Source: IDS-8 sp036381215
Lineage (GTDB): Bacteria; Pseudomonadota; Gammaproteobacteria; Steroidobacterales; Woeseiaceae
Assembly (NCBI GenBank): GCA_036381215.1
Contig: DASVDF010000130.1
Location: 1-20,643, forward strand
DNA length: 20,643 nucleotides
Direction of reading: 5' to 3'
Shown here: positions 1 to 7,802 of the stretch, piece after piece
Position numbering within the stretch: the stretch's first letter is position 1
How the letters are laid out: every line of letters starts with the position of its first letter
Notes under the pieces: generated by a model
The model's database searches: none
What the model was told of the DNA's origin: nothing
The model's input: the letters and a program-made list of their open reading frames with translations, nothing else
Made by a program: the position numbers and the translations under genes

Positions 1-1
1 C

Positions 2-94
2 CGCTGGACCGAAAGCACGTCGTGGGTCGATCCCATCGACGCCAGCGGCGACGTCACCGCGCCGGACGAACCAGCCGAGGGAGAAGACCTGTGA
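2..94 (+). CDS. 3' end of an upstream exported-family gene (partial)
   Basis: An open frame enters from the left edge and stops at a TGA at 92-94, which overlaps the GTG start of the next gene (GTGA). Only about 30 residues are visible, beginning RWTESTSWVDPIDASG and ending in an acidic tail (PDEPAEGEDL). The W-[TS]-x-S-x-S-W-[VI] pattern resembles the final beta strands of the downstream paralogues, for example the end of the protein at 3709-5664, and the overlap continues the same tight operon spacing. The likely reading is a fifth member of the tandem family, whose body lies outside the window. Homology from so short a tail is inference; that the frame is coding is supported mainly by the stop/start coupling. 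Confidence 0.6.
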   Translation, partial: RWTESTSWVDPIDASGDVTAPDEPAEGEDL

Positions 95-1902
95 GGAACG
101 TGACGCAATTCGGCATGCTGCTCGTGCTGCTGCTCGCGAGACCGCTGCCGGCGGCGGTCGACTACGACGCCGGCGTACTGACGCTCGAGGGCGTGCAGGT
201 GTTCCGCGACGCCGAAGACCCGCTGGCGTACTACTACCTGCCGCAGTACCCGCGGGTCGCACGCAACGGCGACGGGCAGTTCCAGTTCCTGCTGCTGAAG
301 CAGGTCGGCGGCGACGCTCCTGGCGGCATCTTCCACGCGCTCATCGAATTCACGCTCGACGATGCGGTCGTCGCGCGCGTGCACGCGAAGCTCGAGGAGC
401 TCCGGCCGGGCGCGACGCTGGCCGGTGCGCTGCCGCTCCTGCAGCCCGGCGCGGACGACGCCATCGGCGGCTTCCGCGTGATCTCGGCAACACTCGACCC
501 GAACGCGCCGCCCGAGCGCCTGACCGGCCGCGTCGTCGCGAGCGGGCCGGCGCCGCTCACACCCGGATCGCGTGCGGCGATTGCGGCGCGCCTCTCGGCG
601 GCGGAGGCGACGGTGCTCATGGATTCCATGACCGGCGCCACCTCCGATCTCTCGATCGCCATCCGCGGCTATTACGAGGCAAAAGTCCGCGGCTACAACG
701 CGATCGTGACGGCGGACATGGACACCGTGTACTCGCACCGCAGCGTCGTCGACAACCTGACGCAAGGCTTTACGAAGCGCGAGGCGCGGCAGCTCGTCGA
801 CGAGCTGCACCAGGACGGGGCGCTGAAGATCGAGGTGTACGACCGCAGCGAGGCCCTCGGGCTCGATGCCGAGAACTTGAGCAAGGTGCTGGACGTGGTC
901 ACCGACAAGCTGCTCGAAGTCATGTTCGACGCGGAGACGGGCTGGTCGCGCGTGCCCGCTCCCGAGGTGCTGCTGGCGCAGGAGCAGATCAAGGGGCGCC
1001 AGGAGCAGGGCTGGTTCGGCAAGATCTTCGGCGGCCCCGAGGACCTGCCGTACTACACCGACGACCAGTACGTGCTCAAGCACCGCGAGGACATCCGCTC
1101 GCAAAGCTTTTACCTGAACCTGTCGAAGACCACGGTCATCCGCATCCCGTTCGACACCACCGGCAACATCGGCGGCTTCTACGACGCACTGACGCCGGAG
1201 ATGCGGGCCGCGCTGTTCCGGGTCGTGGATCTCGACGCGGATGCGGACCTGCAGCAGCTCGAGGTGCGGTTCCACGTCGACGGGGAAGTGGCCGAAGGCT
1301 TCGAGCAGACGTTCAACAACGTCGCGGTGAACGTGCGCCAGGCCGGTCGCGACGGGCAGCCGTCGCGCACCGGCAGCCTGCACATCCAGGCCGCCGACCT
1401 CGCGGCCGGCGACGGCATGCGCAGCTTCACGCTGTCGCGTCTCGGCGATACCAGTGACGCGTGGCGGGAATTCGAGTACCAGGTCGCCTGGTCGCTGCGC
1501 GGGCAGTCGGCGCTCCTGCGGGAGCCGTCCGATCCGGAGCGCTGGCAGAGGTCGAGCGACGGCATCGTCACCCTGCTGCCGCCGCTCGATCGCGAGGCGA
1601 TCACGATCCTCGCCGACACGCGCGACTTCGAAAGCCGCGGCATCGTCGCTGCGGTCGTGCAGATCATGTCGGCGCTCTCCGGCGAGGTCCGCTTCGTGGG
1701 CGAGGCGCGCATCCTGGCGAGCGACGCCGAGCCCACCCGCGAGCGCATCGTCTACCACGATCCGGACGAGCCGATGGCGTACCGCATCGTCTGGCACACG
1801 CGCGACGGCAAGCGCGCGAAAGGCGACCCGGTGCTGCTCGACGACACCCTGATCAACGTCGCCGCGCCGGCCGCGGACTGGCTCGCGGAGCACGGCACGT
1901 GA
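91..1902 (+). CDS. Exported protein of an unrecognised tandem family, subtype A, copy 1
   Basis: 603 residues. I chose GTG 91 because a GGGAGAAG ribosome-binding stretch lies just upstream, the start overlaps the previous stop, and the N-terminus becomes a signal peptide (hydrophobic core MLLVLLLA, likely cleavage near LPAA-VDY). Longer readings from base 22 give an Arg-rich non-protein-like leader. Visible blocks: YYYLP at 47-51 followed by FQFLLLK; GGIFHALIE at 78-86; GNIGG at 358-362; FNNVAVNVR at 408-416; and two C-terminal beta modules marked by FEYQVAW (461) and AYRIVW (563), about 100 residues apart. No catalytic motif, lipobox or further membrane segment is seen. Similar blocks occur in the next three genes, so they are paralogues. 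Predicted to act in the periplasm or outside the cell; its function is unknown to me. Confidence 0.9.
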   Translation: MRNVTQFGMLLVLLLARPLPAAVDYDAGVLTLEGVQVFRDAEDPLAYYYLPQYPRVARNGDGQFQFLLLKQVGGDAPGGIFHALIEFTLDDAVVARVHAKLEELRPGATLAGALPLLQPGADDAIGGFRVISATLDPNAPPERLTGRVVASGPAPLTPGSRAAIAARLSAAEATVLMDSMTGATSDLSIAIRGYYEAKVRGYNAIVTADMDTVYSHRSVVDNLTQGFTKREARQLVDELHQDGALKIEVYDRSEALGLDAENLSKVLDVVTDKLLEVMFDAETGWSRVPAPEVLLAQEQIKGRQEQGWFGKIFGGPEDLPYYTDDQYVLKHREDIRSQSFYLNLSKTTVIRIPFDTTGNIGGFYDALTPEMRAALFRVVDLDADADLQQLEVRFHVDGEVAEGFEQTFNNVAVNVRQAGRDGQPSRTGSLHIQAADLAAGDGMRSFTLSRLGDTSDAWREFEYQVAWSLRGQSALLREPSDPERWQRSSDGIVTLLPPLDREAITILADTRDFESRGIVAAVVQIMSALSGEVRFVGEARILASDAEPTRERIVYHDPDEPMAYRIVWHTRDGKRAKGDPVLLDDTLINVAAPAADWLAEHGT

Positions 1903-3677
1903 GGCAGCCGCACGCATTCCTGACCCGGGCGCTCGCGATCCTTGCGGCGATCGCCGCGGCGGCGACGCTGCTGCCGCCGGTCGCGCAGGCCGAGCTGCTC
2001 GTCGACCGCGGCCGCTTCGTCGAAGGCCTGTGGCTGTTCCCGCAGCAGGACGAGCCGCAAACCTGGCGCTACCTGCCGCAGCGCGCGCGGCTGTCGACGA
2101 ATGCCGCCGGCGAGCCGCAGTTCTCACTGACCTTTTTCGTGGACGAGGAGCCCGCTGCTGCCGAGGCGAGCGCGGACGCGCGCTCGATCGGCACGGCCAG
2201 CGGCGGCGCGATCCTGCACCTGCTGGTCGAGTACGACACGCCGCTGGAAGCGGTGGCGGCGGCGCAGTCCGCGCTCCGCCGCCAGCTCGCCGATGACGAG
2301 ATCGTCGTCGACGGCCCCGTCCTGTTCGACACCGGCACGTTCTCGGTCGTGTCGTCGGTGCTGACGGACGACGGCGCCCGCTCCGCCACGCTGCTCGCGC
2401 AGCGTCCGGCCCCCGTGCTGGAGGGCCAGAGCGTCGCCCTCTCGTTCGAGCTCGAGCCCCGGCTCGCGAACGTGCTGCTCGCGACGATGCAGACCGCAAC
2501 GCCCGATTTCTCGCTGGCGTTCGATCTCCGGTTCCACGGCCTCTCCGACGCCTACGACGCCGAGATGGTGATCGACTGGGAGAAGACGAAGAACAGCCTC
2601 CAGGCCGGCGGCGGCGCCGACATCTACGTGGTGTCCCTCGACGCGCAAGCCGCGATCGAGAAAGCGTTCCAGGACGGCGCCATCGAGCTCATCGTGCACG
2701 GCGACGACGCGGGCATGGAGAGCCTCGTCCAGCTCGCCTACTCGAAGGCCATGGACATCCTGTACGCGCCGATCGAGATCGACGACATCCCGCCGGAGGA
2801 GCGCGGCGGCATGCTGGACGCGCTCGGGCTGATCCTCGAAGGCGCGGGCGGCGAGGCGGCTTCCTCCGCGCTCGGCTTCGGCCTGTCCGCGAGCTACCGC
2901 ATGAAGGACCTGCGCAGCGAAGGCATGACCCGGCTGTCCTTCGCGAAGGCGGCGACGGTCGACCGCAACGCGATCCTCACGGTCAACCTGGGCGACCTGT
3001 ACGCCCGCTACGGCAGCGACGAGCGCTTCTTCCGCGTGGAGTCCACCGGCGACTGCGATTTCGCACAGCGCCGCGTCTTCGTGCTGGTCGACGGCGCGCT
3101 CCGCCCGGACATCGGCTCGTTCGTCAACCACGTCGGCGTATGGCTGCGCAAGACGCACGCATCGAGCGACGTGACCCTGCGCGAGCTCGCGATCGATCCG
3201 CAGAGTCTCGGGGAAGGCGCAACGCTCGGCCCGCTGCTCTACAACAGCAAGGGCGATGCCTGCGACGAGCAGTGGCTGAGCTACGAATACCGAACCGACT
3301 GGAACTTCGTCGGCGGCGGCACTTACACCTCCGACTGGCAGGAATCCTCGTCCGCGAGCATCGGCCTGACCGCGCCCTATCACCGCCAGCTCGTCGAGCT
3401 CATGGGCGACATGCGGGCGCTGGCCGATCGCGGCGTGCGCGCGGTCGTCGTCGAGATCAGCAGCGATTTCTTCGGCCGGCAGAAGACCGAGCGGCGCACG
3501 ATCCGCCCGTCGCCGGAGGCGCCCCCCCTGGAGCCCGTGTCGCTGGTGCTGCCGGCCGGCGTCTACGACTACCGCTACGCAGTCACCTGGATCCTGGACG
3601 GCCGCGCACCCGTCACGGCTTCGGGCGCGGACGACCTCGGTTTCATTTTTCTCGACGAGATCCCGGGCGGTCCATGA
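1899..3677 (+). CDS. Exported protein of the same tandem family, subtype B, copy 1
   Basis: 592 residues from GTG 1899, which overlaps the preceding stop by four bases (GTGA). This start places a clean signal peptide at the N-terminus, with cleavage probably after PVAQA (mature ELLVDRGRF). Blocks: WRYLP at 56-60, then PQFSLTFF; GGAILHLLVEY at 102-112; APVLEG followed by TPDFSLAF near 201; SYRMK at 332-336; GDLYARYG; FVNHVGVWLRK at 408-418; and paired C-terminal modules marked YEYRTDW (462) and YDYRYAVTW (556). It matches the protein at 5661-7799 better than either neighbour, defining subtype B, but lacks that protein's coiled-coil insertion. Two mature-region cysteines (in STGDCDF and KGDACDE) might form a disulfide. 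No enzyme motif is recognised. Translation is probably coupled to the preceding gene. Confidence 0.9.
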   Translation: MRQPHAFLTRALAILAAIAAAATLLPPVAQAELLVDRGRFVEGLWLFPQQDEPQTWRYLPQRARLSTNAAGEPQFSLTFFVDEEPAAAEASADARSIGTASGGAILHLLVEYDTPLEAVAAAQSALRRQLADDEIVVDGPVLFDTGTFSVVSSVLTDDGARSATLLAQRPAPVLEGQSVALSFELEPRLANVLLATMQTATPDFSLAFDLRFHGLSDAYDAEMVIDWEKTKNSLQAGGGADIYVVSLDAQAAIEKAFQDGAIELIVHGDDAGMESLVQLAYSKAMDILYAPIEIDDIPPEERGGMLDALGLILEGAGGEAASSALGFGLSASYRMKDLRSEGMTRLSFAKAATVDRNAILTVNLGDLYARYGSDERFFRVESTGDCDFAQRRVFVLVDGALRPDIGSFVNHVGVWLRKTHASSDVTLRELAIDPQSLGEGATLGPLLYNSKGDACDEQWLSYEYRTDWNFVGGGTYTSDWQESSSASIGLTAPYHRQLVELMGDMRALADRGVRAVVVEISSDFFGRQKTERRTIRPSPEAPPLEPVSLVLPAGVYDYRYAVTWILDGRAPVTASGADDLGFIFLDEIPGGP

Positions 3678-3696
3678 CCGCGCGGATCCCGGCAAC

Positions 3697-3701
3697 AGGA
3701 G
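3697..3701 (+). promoter_or_regulatory. Ribosome-binding site for the gene at 3709
   Basis: AGGAG lies seven bases before the ATG at 3709. The 31-base gap at 3678-3708 is the widest break inside the operon's run of large genes. It separates the first A-B pair from the second and contains no terminator-like hairpin, so transcription most likely reads through. Confidence 0.7.
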
Positions 3702-3708
3702 CACTACG

Positions 3709-5664
3709 ATGATCAGGCGAACCCACGGACGTTCCTCCACGGCTTTCAGGGCGATGCTGGCGCTCTTGCTCGTCGGCATCGCGCCGCTCGCCGGGGCGGT
3801 CGTTCTCGACGACGACCGGCGGATTTCGGTCAAGCTCGACGACGGCACCGACGTCGTCCTTTACGGAGAGGCGGGCGGCTCCGCCGAAATCGGCTACTAC
3901 TACCTGCCGCCGCGCCTCACCGTCGCGATCTCGGACGACGGCCGTCCCGAGTTCCTGTTCATGAAGTTCATCACCGGCACCAACCGGGACGGCGCGGGCC
4001 TCTCGGGCGCGCTCCTGCACTTCCTCGTGAAATGGGGACTCACCGCGGAGCAGGAGGCCGAGCTCCGCGAGATCGTCGCGGCCGAGCACGACGGTGTGCT
4101 GAAGGGCGCGGCTCCGCTGTTCGCCGCCGCCGGCGAGGATCCGGGATTCTCGATCGTGTCGGCCACGCTGCAGGACGGCGAGCGGCGCGAGCAGCTCGTG
4201 TCCTCCGGCGCCGCGCCGCTGATGCCGGGCGGGAAAGCCGCGGCCGCCGCGAAGCTCGACGCGGTCGGCGCCCAGCTGCTGGCGAAGACCTTCGACCCCG
4301 AATCCACCATCACCGACGTGACCGCGGTCTTCAATCTCGCCTACGAGACGCAGCTCCCGGCCGCCAGGGGCCAGGTGGTCATCGACTGGAGTCGGATCGA
4401 GCAGGAGATCCAGCGCATCGAAGCCGAGTACAGCCGCACTCACGCCGGGCGTGAGAAGGGCAACAAGGGCTGTTTCCTGTTCTTCTGCACGACGTCCGAG
4501 TCGAACGTCTACGAGTACTCGTACGACGAGATGCGCGACGAGTACAGCTACCTGATGGAGCAGCGTTACATCACCTTCGAGTTCGAGGAGCGCGTCGCCG
4601 ACGAGCGCGTGGAGAAGATTCGCGAGGCCTTCATCAACTACTTCATCAACTCGATGTCGCAGCCGGCCGAGGCTCCGGCCGCGGACCGCACGGCGGAGGA
4701 CGACGAGGAGGGAGACGGCGACGATCTCGGCATCCGCACCGGCGCGCATTACACCTACAACGTCGACAAGATCAAGACCGGCATCCAGCGCGGCCGGCAG
4801 GTGTTCCGCATGGACTACAAGCTCACGCTGCGCTGGCCGCTGCAGGTCGTCGGCAACCTGAAGAGCTGGTACGCCGAGGTGGCCTCCGACCCGCATGCGG
4901 TGCAGTCGGTCGTGCTCGACGATCCGATGTTCGAGTGGCGCGACATCCTCTTCCTCATCGATGCCGAAGACAAGGACCTCTACGGCTCCGAAATCAACTT
5001 CACGACGATCAACGTCCGCAAGCAGCGGCCGGACGGCAGCGTGTTCGAGGACGCGATCACCATCGACGAGGCCCATCTGCGTGACAAGGGCACGCGGGCC
5101 GTACTGAACTATGCGCGCGGCGCCGATCCCGACAGCGGCACCTACGAGTACAAGGTGCAGATGTCGTTCCGCGGCGGCAAGCGCTGGCCGGAGCACCCGG
5201 CGTGGCAGCGCGGCGACTGGGAAGGCGTGTCGATCGCCGCTCCCCTGGCACGCCGCGCCATCGAGCTCGAGGCCGACCTGGCCGAGCTCGAGGCGGCCGG
5301 CGTCACGCGCGTCACGGCGCAGATTCGCTATCCGAAGCTCGGCGAGGAGGCGGAGCAGAACATCCAGCTCTCCGTCGCCGGCGGCGAGCCGCTGGTCGGC
5401 CAGCAGATCTTCATGAACAACGGCGCGGAAGGCTACGTCTACCGCCTGATCTTCAACCATCGCGAGGCAGGCCGGCTCGCCACGCCGTGGAGCAAGCGTA
5501 CCAGCGACGACTACATCTACGCCGCGGTGCCGGAGGAGCTGCGGACGGACCTGCTCGAGGAGGCCGCCGGCGAGATCGTGGACGCCGCAAAGAGAGCGGT
5601 GGTGGCCGAAGCCGGCGACCAGCTCGCGCGCTTCAACATCCTGCTTGGGGAGGACGAGTCATGA
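3709..5664 (+). CDS. Exported protein of the same tandem family, subtype A, copy 2, with central insertion
   Basis: 651 residues from ATG 3709 with a good ribosome-binding site. The signal peptide has a twin-Arg-free basic N-region and hydrophobic core (MLALLLVGIAPLAGA), with cleavage near AGA-VVLDD. Blocks: YYYLPPRL at 63-70, then PEFLFMKF; ALLHFLVKW near 101; APLMPG followed by a Y-x-T-x-L-P-A-A-R-G-Q segment; GNL at 382; INFTTINVRK at 429-438; C-terminal modules YEYKVQM (479) and YVYRLIF (576). It is closest in order and motifs to the protein at 91-1902. Peculiar to this copy is a central stretch with two cysteines (C255 and C260, CFLFFC), a Tyr-rich segment (VYEYSYDEM) and a highly acidic linker (AEDDEEGDGDD, near 330). 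It also has a longer C-terminal helical tail. Function unknown; periplasmic or surface location is inferred from the signal peptide. Confidence 0.9.
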   Translation: MIRRTHGRSSTAFRAMLALLLVGIAPLAGAVVLDDDRRISVKLDDGTDVVLYGEAGGSAEIGYYYLPPRLTVAISDDGRPEFLFMKFITGTNRDGAGLSGALLHFLVKWGLTAEQEAELREIVAAEHDGVLKGAAPLFAAAGEDPGFSIVSATLQDGERREQLVSSGAAPLMPGGKAAAAAKLDAVGAQLLAKTFDPESTITDVTAVFNLAYETQLPAARGQVVIDWSRIEQEIQRIEAEYSRTHAGREKGNKGCFLFFCTTSESNVYEYSYDEMRDEYSYLMEQRYITFEFEERVADERVEKIREAFINYFINSMSQPAEAPAADRTAEDDEEGDGDDLGIRTGAHYTYNVDKIKTGIQRGRQVFRMDYKLTLRWPLQVVGNLKSWYAEVASDPHAVQSVVLDDPMFEWRDILFLIDAEDKDLYGSEINFTTINVRKQRPDGSVFEDAITIDEAHLRDKGTRAVLNYARGADPDSGTYEYKVQMSFRGGKRWPEHPAWQRGDWEGVSIAAPLARRAIELEADLAELEAAGVTRVTAQIRYPKLGEEAEQNIQLSVAGGEPLVGQQIFMNNGAEGYVYRLIFNHREAGRLATPWSKRTSDDYIYAAVPEELRTDLLEEAAGEIVDAAKRAVVAEAGDQLARFNILLGEDES

Positions 5665-7799
5665 GACGGCATATCCGAACACTGTTGCTGCTCGCGGCCG
5701 GCTGGCTGTTGGCGGCGACGGCCGTGCAGGCCCAGGAGGTGGTCATCGACCGCCAGGTGCGGGCCGGCGAGCTGACGCTGTTCCCGTCGGCGACCCATCC
5801 CGACGAATACTTCTACGTCGCCGACAAGGCACGCCTGGCGACGCACGACGACGGGCTTCCGGAGTTCTCGTTCCTGCGCTACGTCGAGCCCTCCGTGACG
5901 GCGGAAACCGATACGGACAAGGCGGCCGGCGGCGGCATCGTGCATGCCGTCGTCGAGCTCGGCGTGCCCGACGACGTGCTCGACGATGCCCGCTCGGAGC
6001 TCCGGCGCGTCAACCCGAACGGCCGCATCATCGGCCCGGTCGCGTTCAAGTCCGGCACCTTCGCGCTCATCTCGTCGTTCGCGACCGCCGGCTCGGAGTT
6101 CACCGAGCAGGTGCTCGGCGTGGGCAAGGCGCCGGTGCTGGAGAACGCGAAGGCCGCCGTGTCGCTCAGCCTGACGCGCAAGGGCGCGGAGGTGCTCTGG
6201 GAATCGTTCCACAGCGGCACGCCGGACATTTCCTTCTCCTTCGACATGGACATCGACGGCTTCCGTTCGCCGATGCAGGCCCGCATCGAGGCCGACTTCG
6301 AGCGCATCTACGCCCATGACAATTTCGCGGCAGGCGTCGCCACCCCGTACCTCCAGGGCGAGATCGAGGCGGCTTTCGAGGACCTGCGGCGCAGCGGCGC
6401 GATCAAGATCACGCAGGTCGGCTCGGACGAGAAGATGGATGCGTTGATCGCGACGGCCTACGACCGGCTCACCCAGCTCATGTTCGACCGGGCGGATTCG
6501 TCCGGCACGCCGACGGCGGCAGAGCTCGCGGGCACCGGCGGCACCGACGGGATGCTGAGCAAGGCATCCGCGCTGCTCGAGACGCGGCGCAGCGAAACGC
6601 GGGAAGCCAACGAGGCGGCCCGCACCCGCAACGCAGCGAACGCCGAGCTGCGTGCCAGGGCAGCCGGCACGCGCGCGCGCCGCGATGAGACCCGGGAGCG
6701 CGTGGAGGCCGCCGAGGCCGGCGCCACGGCCCTCGAGCAACGCGCCGAAAGCGCGCGGGAGATGGCCGCGGAGTACCGGCGGCGAGCGGCAGCGGCCACC
6801 GATGCGACCGAGCGCCAGAACCTGGAGCAGCTTGCGCAGCAGTGGACAGAGCAGGCGGAGCGCTACGCCAACACGGCCGGCGAGCGCCGCACCGAGGCCG
6901 ATGCCCGCCGCCAGGAGCTCGGCACTCACGAAGCGGAAGCGGCCGAGGCCGAGAGCCGTGCGCAGAGTGCTCCCGAGGACGAGGAAATCGAGGAACTGCC
7001 GTCGCTCGCGGTGGTGGCTTCCTACAAGATGAAGCGGGTGCACCAGTCCGGCAGGTTTACGATCGATCTCAACAAGTACACGGTATCGACCCTGTCGCAC
7101 CGCTTCGACCAGAACATCGGCGACCTCACGCGGCTGGTGGAGGACGAGCGCGTGTTCCGTACCGTCGATATCGGCGATTCGGCGTTCCGCCAGCGGGAAA
7201 TCCCCGTGTTCATCGACGGACTCAATGCCGCGGACTTCGGGCAGTACATTAATTTCGTGACCGTCACGCTGCGCAAAAGGCACGAGAACGGCACGGTGAC
7301 GACCGACGAGGTACGCATCGACCGCAACAACTTCCAGCAGACCGCCAACAACTTCAAGCTGGCCTACGCCAGGCTCGGCGATTCCGGCGCCCGGTTCCTC
7401 GACTACGAGTACCGGGTGCTCTGGAACTTCTTCGGCGGCGCGGAAGTGGACGGGCCGTGGACGTCGTCGAGCCGCAGCGGCATTTCCGTCGTGCCGCCGT
7501 ACCAGCCGCGCAGCGTCTTCCTCGAGGCGAGGCCCGAGGATCTCGCGGCGGCGAACGTCCGCTCGGTGGAGGTCCGCCTCTTCTACACGCTCGGCGGCGC
7601 CGTGCAGTCGAAGCGCGTCTCGCTCAGGCCGCGCGACGGGCAGGACCTGTCACGCACGATCGACTTCATGCTGCCCGCGGATCGCTACGACTACGAATAC
7701 CAGATCGACTGGCGGCTCGGCGACGGCACGCGCGTGTCGTCCGGCCGGGTCGGGAGCGAGGACGGCACCCTGTATTTCGATGAAGTGGAGGAGGGCTGA
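5661..7799 (+). CDS. Exported protein of the same tandem family, subtype B, copy 2, with long coiled-coil insertion
   Basis: 712 residues from ATG 5661, overlapping the previous stop by four bases (ATGA). Signal peptide with core LLLLAAGWLLAATA, cleavage after VQA (mature QEVVIDRQV). Blocks: YFYV at 50-53, then PEFSFLRY; GGGIVHAVVEL at 90-100; KAPVLENAKAAVSLSL; TPDISFSF near 188; SYKMK near 454; QNIGDL; YINFVTVTLRK near 529-539; paired modules YEYRVLW (582) and YEYQIDW (678). About 135-140 residues (roughly 300-440), rich in Arg, Glu and Ala with heptad-like spacing (for example RARRDETRERVEAAEAG), are inserted relative to the subtype-B protein at 1899-3677. They should form an extended coiled coil, suggesting oligomerisation or a spacer. 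The rest aligns with the family; I recognise no characterised function. Confidence 0.9.
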   Translation: MRRHIRTLLLLAAGWLLAATAVQAQEVVIDRQVRAGELTLFPSATHPDEYFYVADKARLATHDDGLPEFSFLRYVEPSVTAETDTDKAAGGGIVHAVVELGVPDDVLDDARSELRRVNPNGRIIGPVAFKSGTFALISSFATAGSEFTEQVLGVGKAPVLENAKAAVSLSLTRKGAEVLWESFHSGTPDISFSFDMDIDGFRSPMQARIEADFERIYAHDNFAAGVATPYLQGEIEAAFEDLRRSGAIKITQVGSDEKMDALIATAYDRLTQLMFDRADSSGTPTAAELAGTGGTDGMLSKASALLETRRSETREANEAARTRNAANAELRARAAGTRARRDETRERVEAAEAGATALEQRAESAREMAAEYRRRAAAATDATERQNLEQLAQQWTEQAERYANTAGERRTEADARRQELGTHEAEAAEAESRAQSAPEDEEIEELPSLAVVASYKMKRVHQSGRFTIDLNKYTVSTLSHRFDQNIGDLTRLVEDERVFRTVDIGDSAFRQREIPVFIDGLNAADFGQYINFVTVTLRKRHENGTVTTDEVRIDRNNFQQTANNFKLAYARLGDSGARFLDYEYRVLWNFFGGAEVDGPWTSSSRSGISVVPPYQPRSVFLEARPEDLAAANVRSVEVRLFYTLGGAVQSKRVSLRPRDGQDLSRTIDFMLPADRYDYEYQIDWRLGDGTRVSSGRVGSEDGTLYFDEVEEG

Positions 7800-7802
7800 G
7801 GC

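Noticed and set aside
1461..1898. N-terminal extension of the second exported protein
   Set aside because: This in-frame open stretch overlaps the previous gene and translates to Arg/Ala-rich nonsense. The GTG at 1899 gives a proper signal peptide.
3643..5460. 605-codon open frame on the minus strand
   Set aside because: It lies antisense to a gene with a signal peptide, ribosome-binding site and conserved family blocks. Its translation is rich in Arg, Val, Leu, Asp and His with no protein-like pattern, as expected from opposite-strand reading of GC-rich codons.
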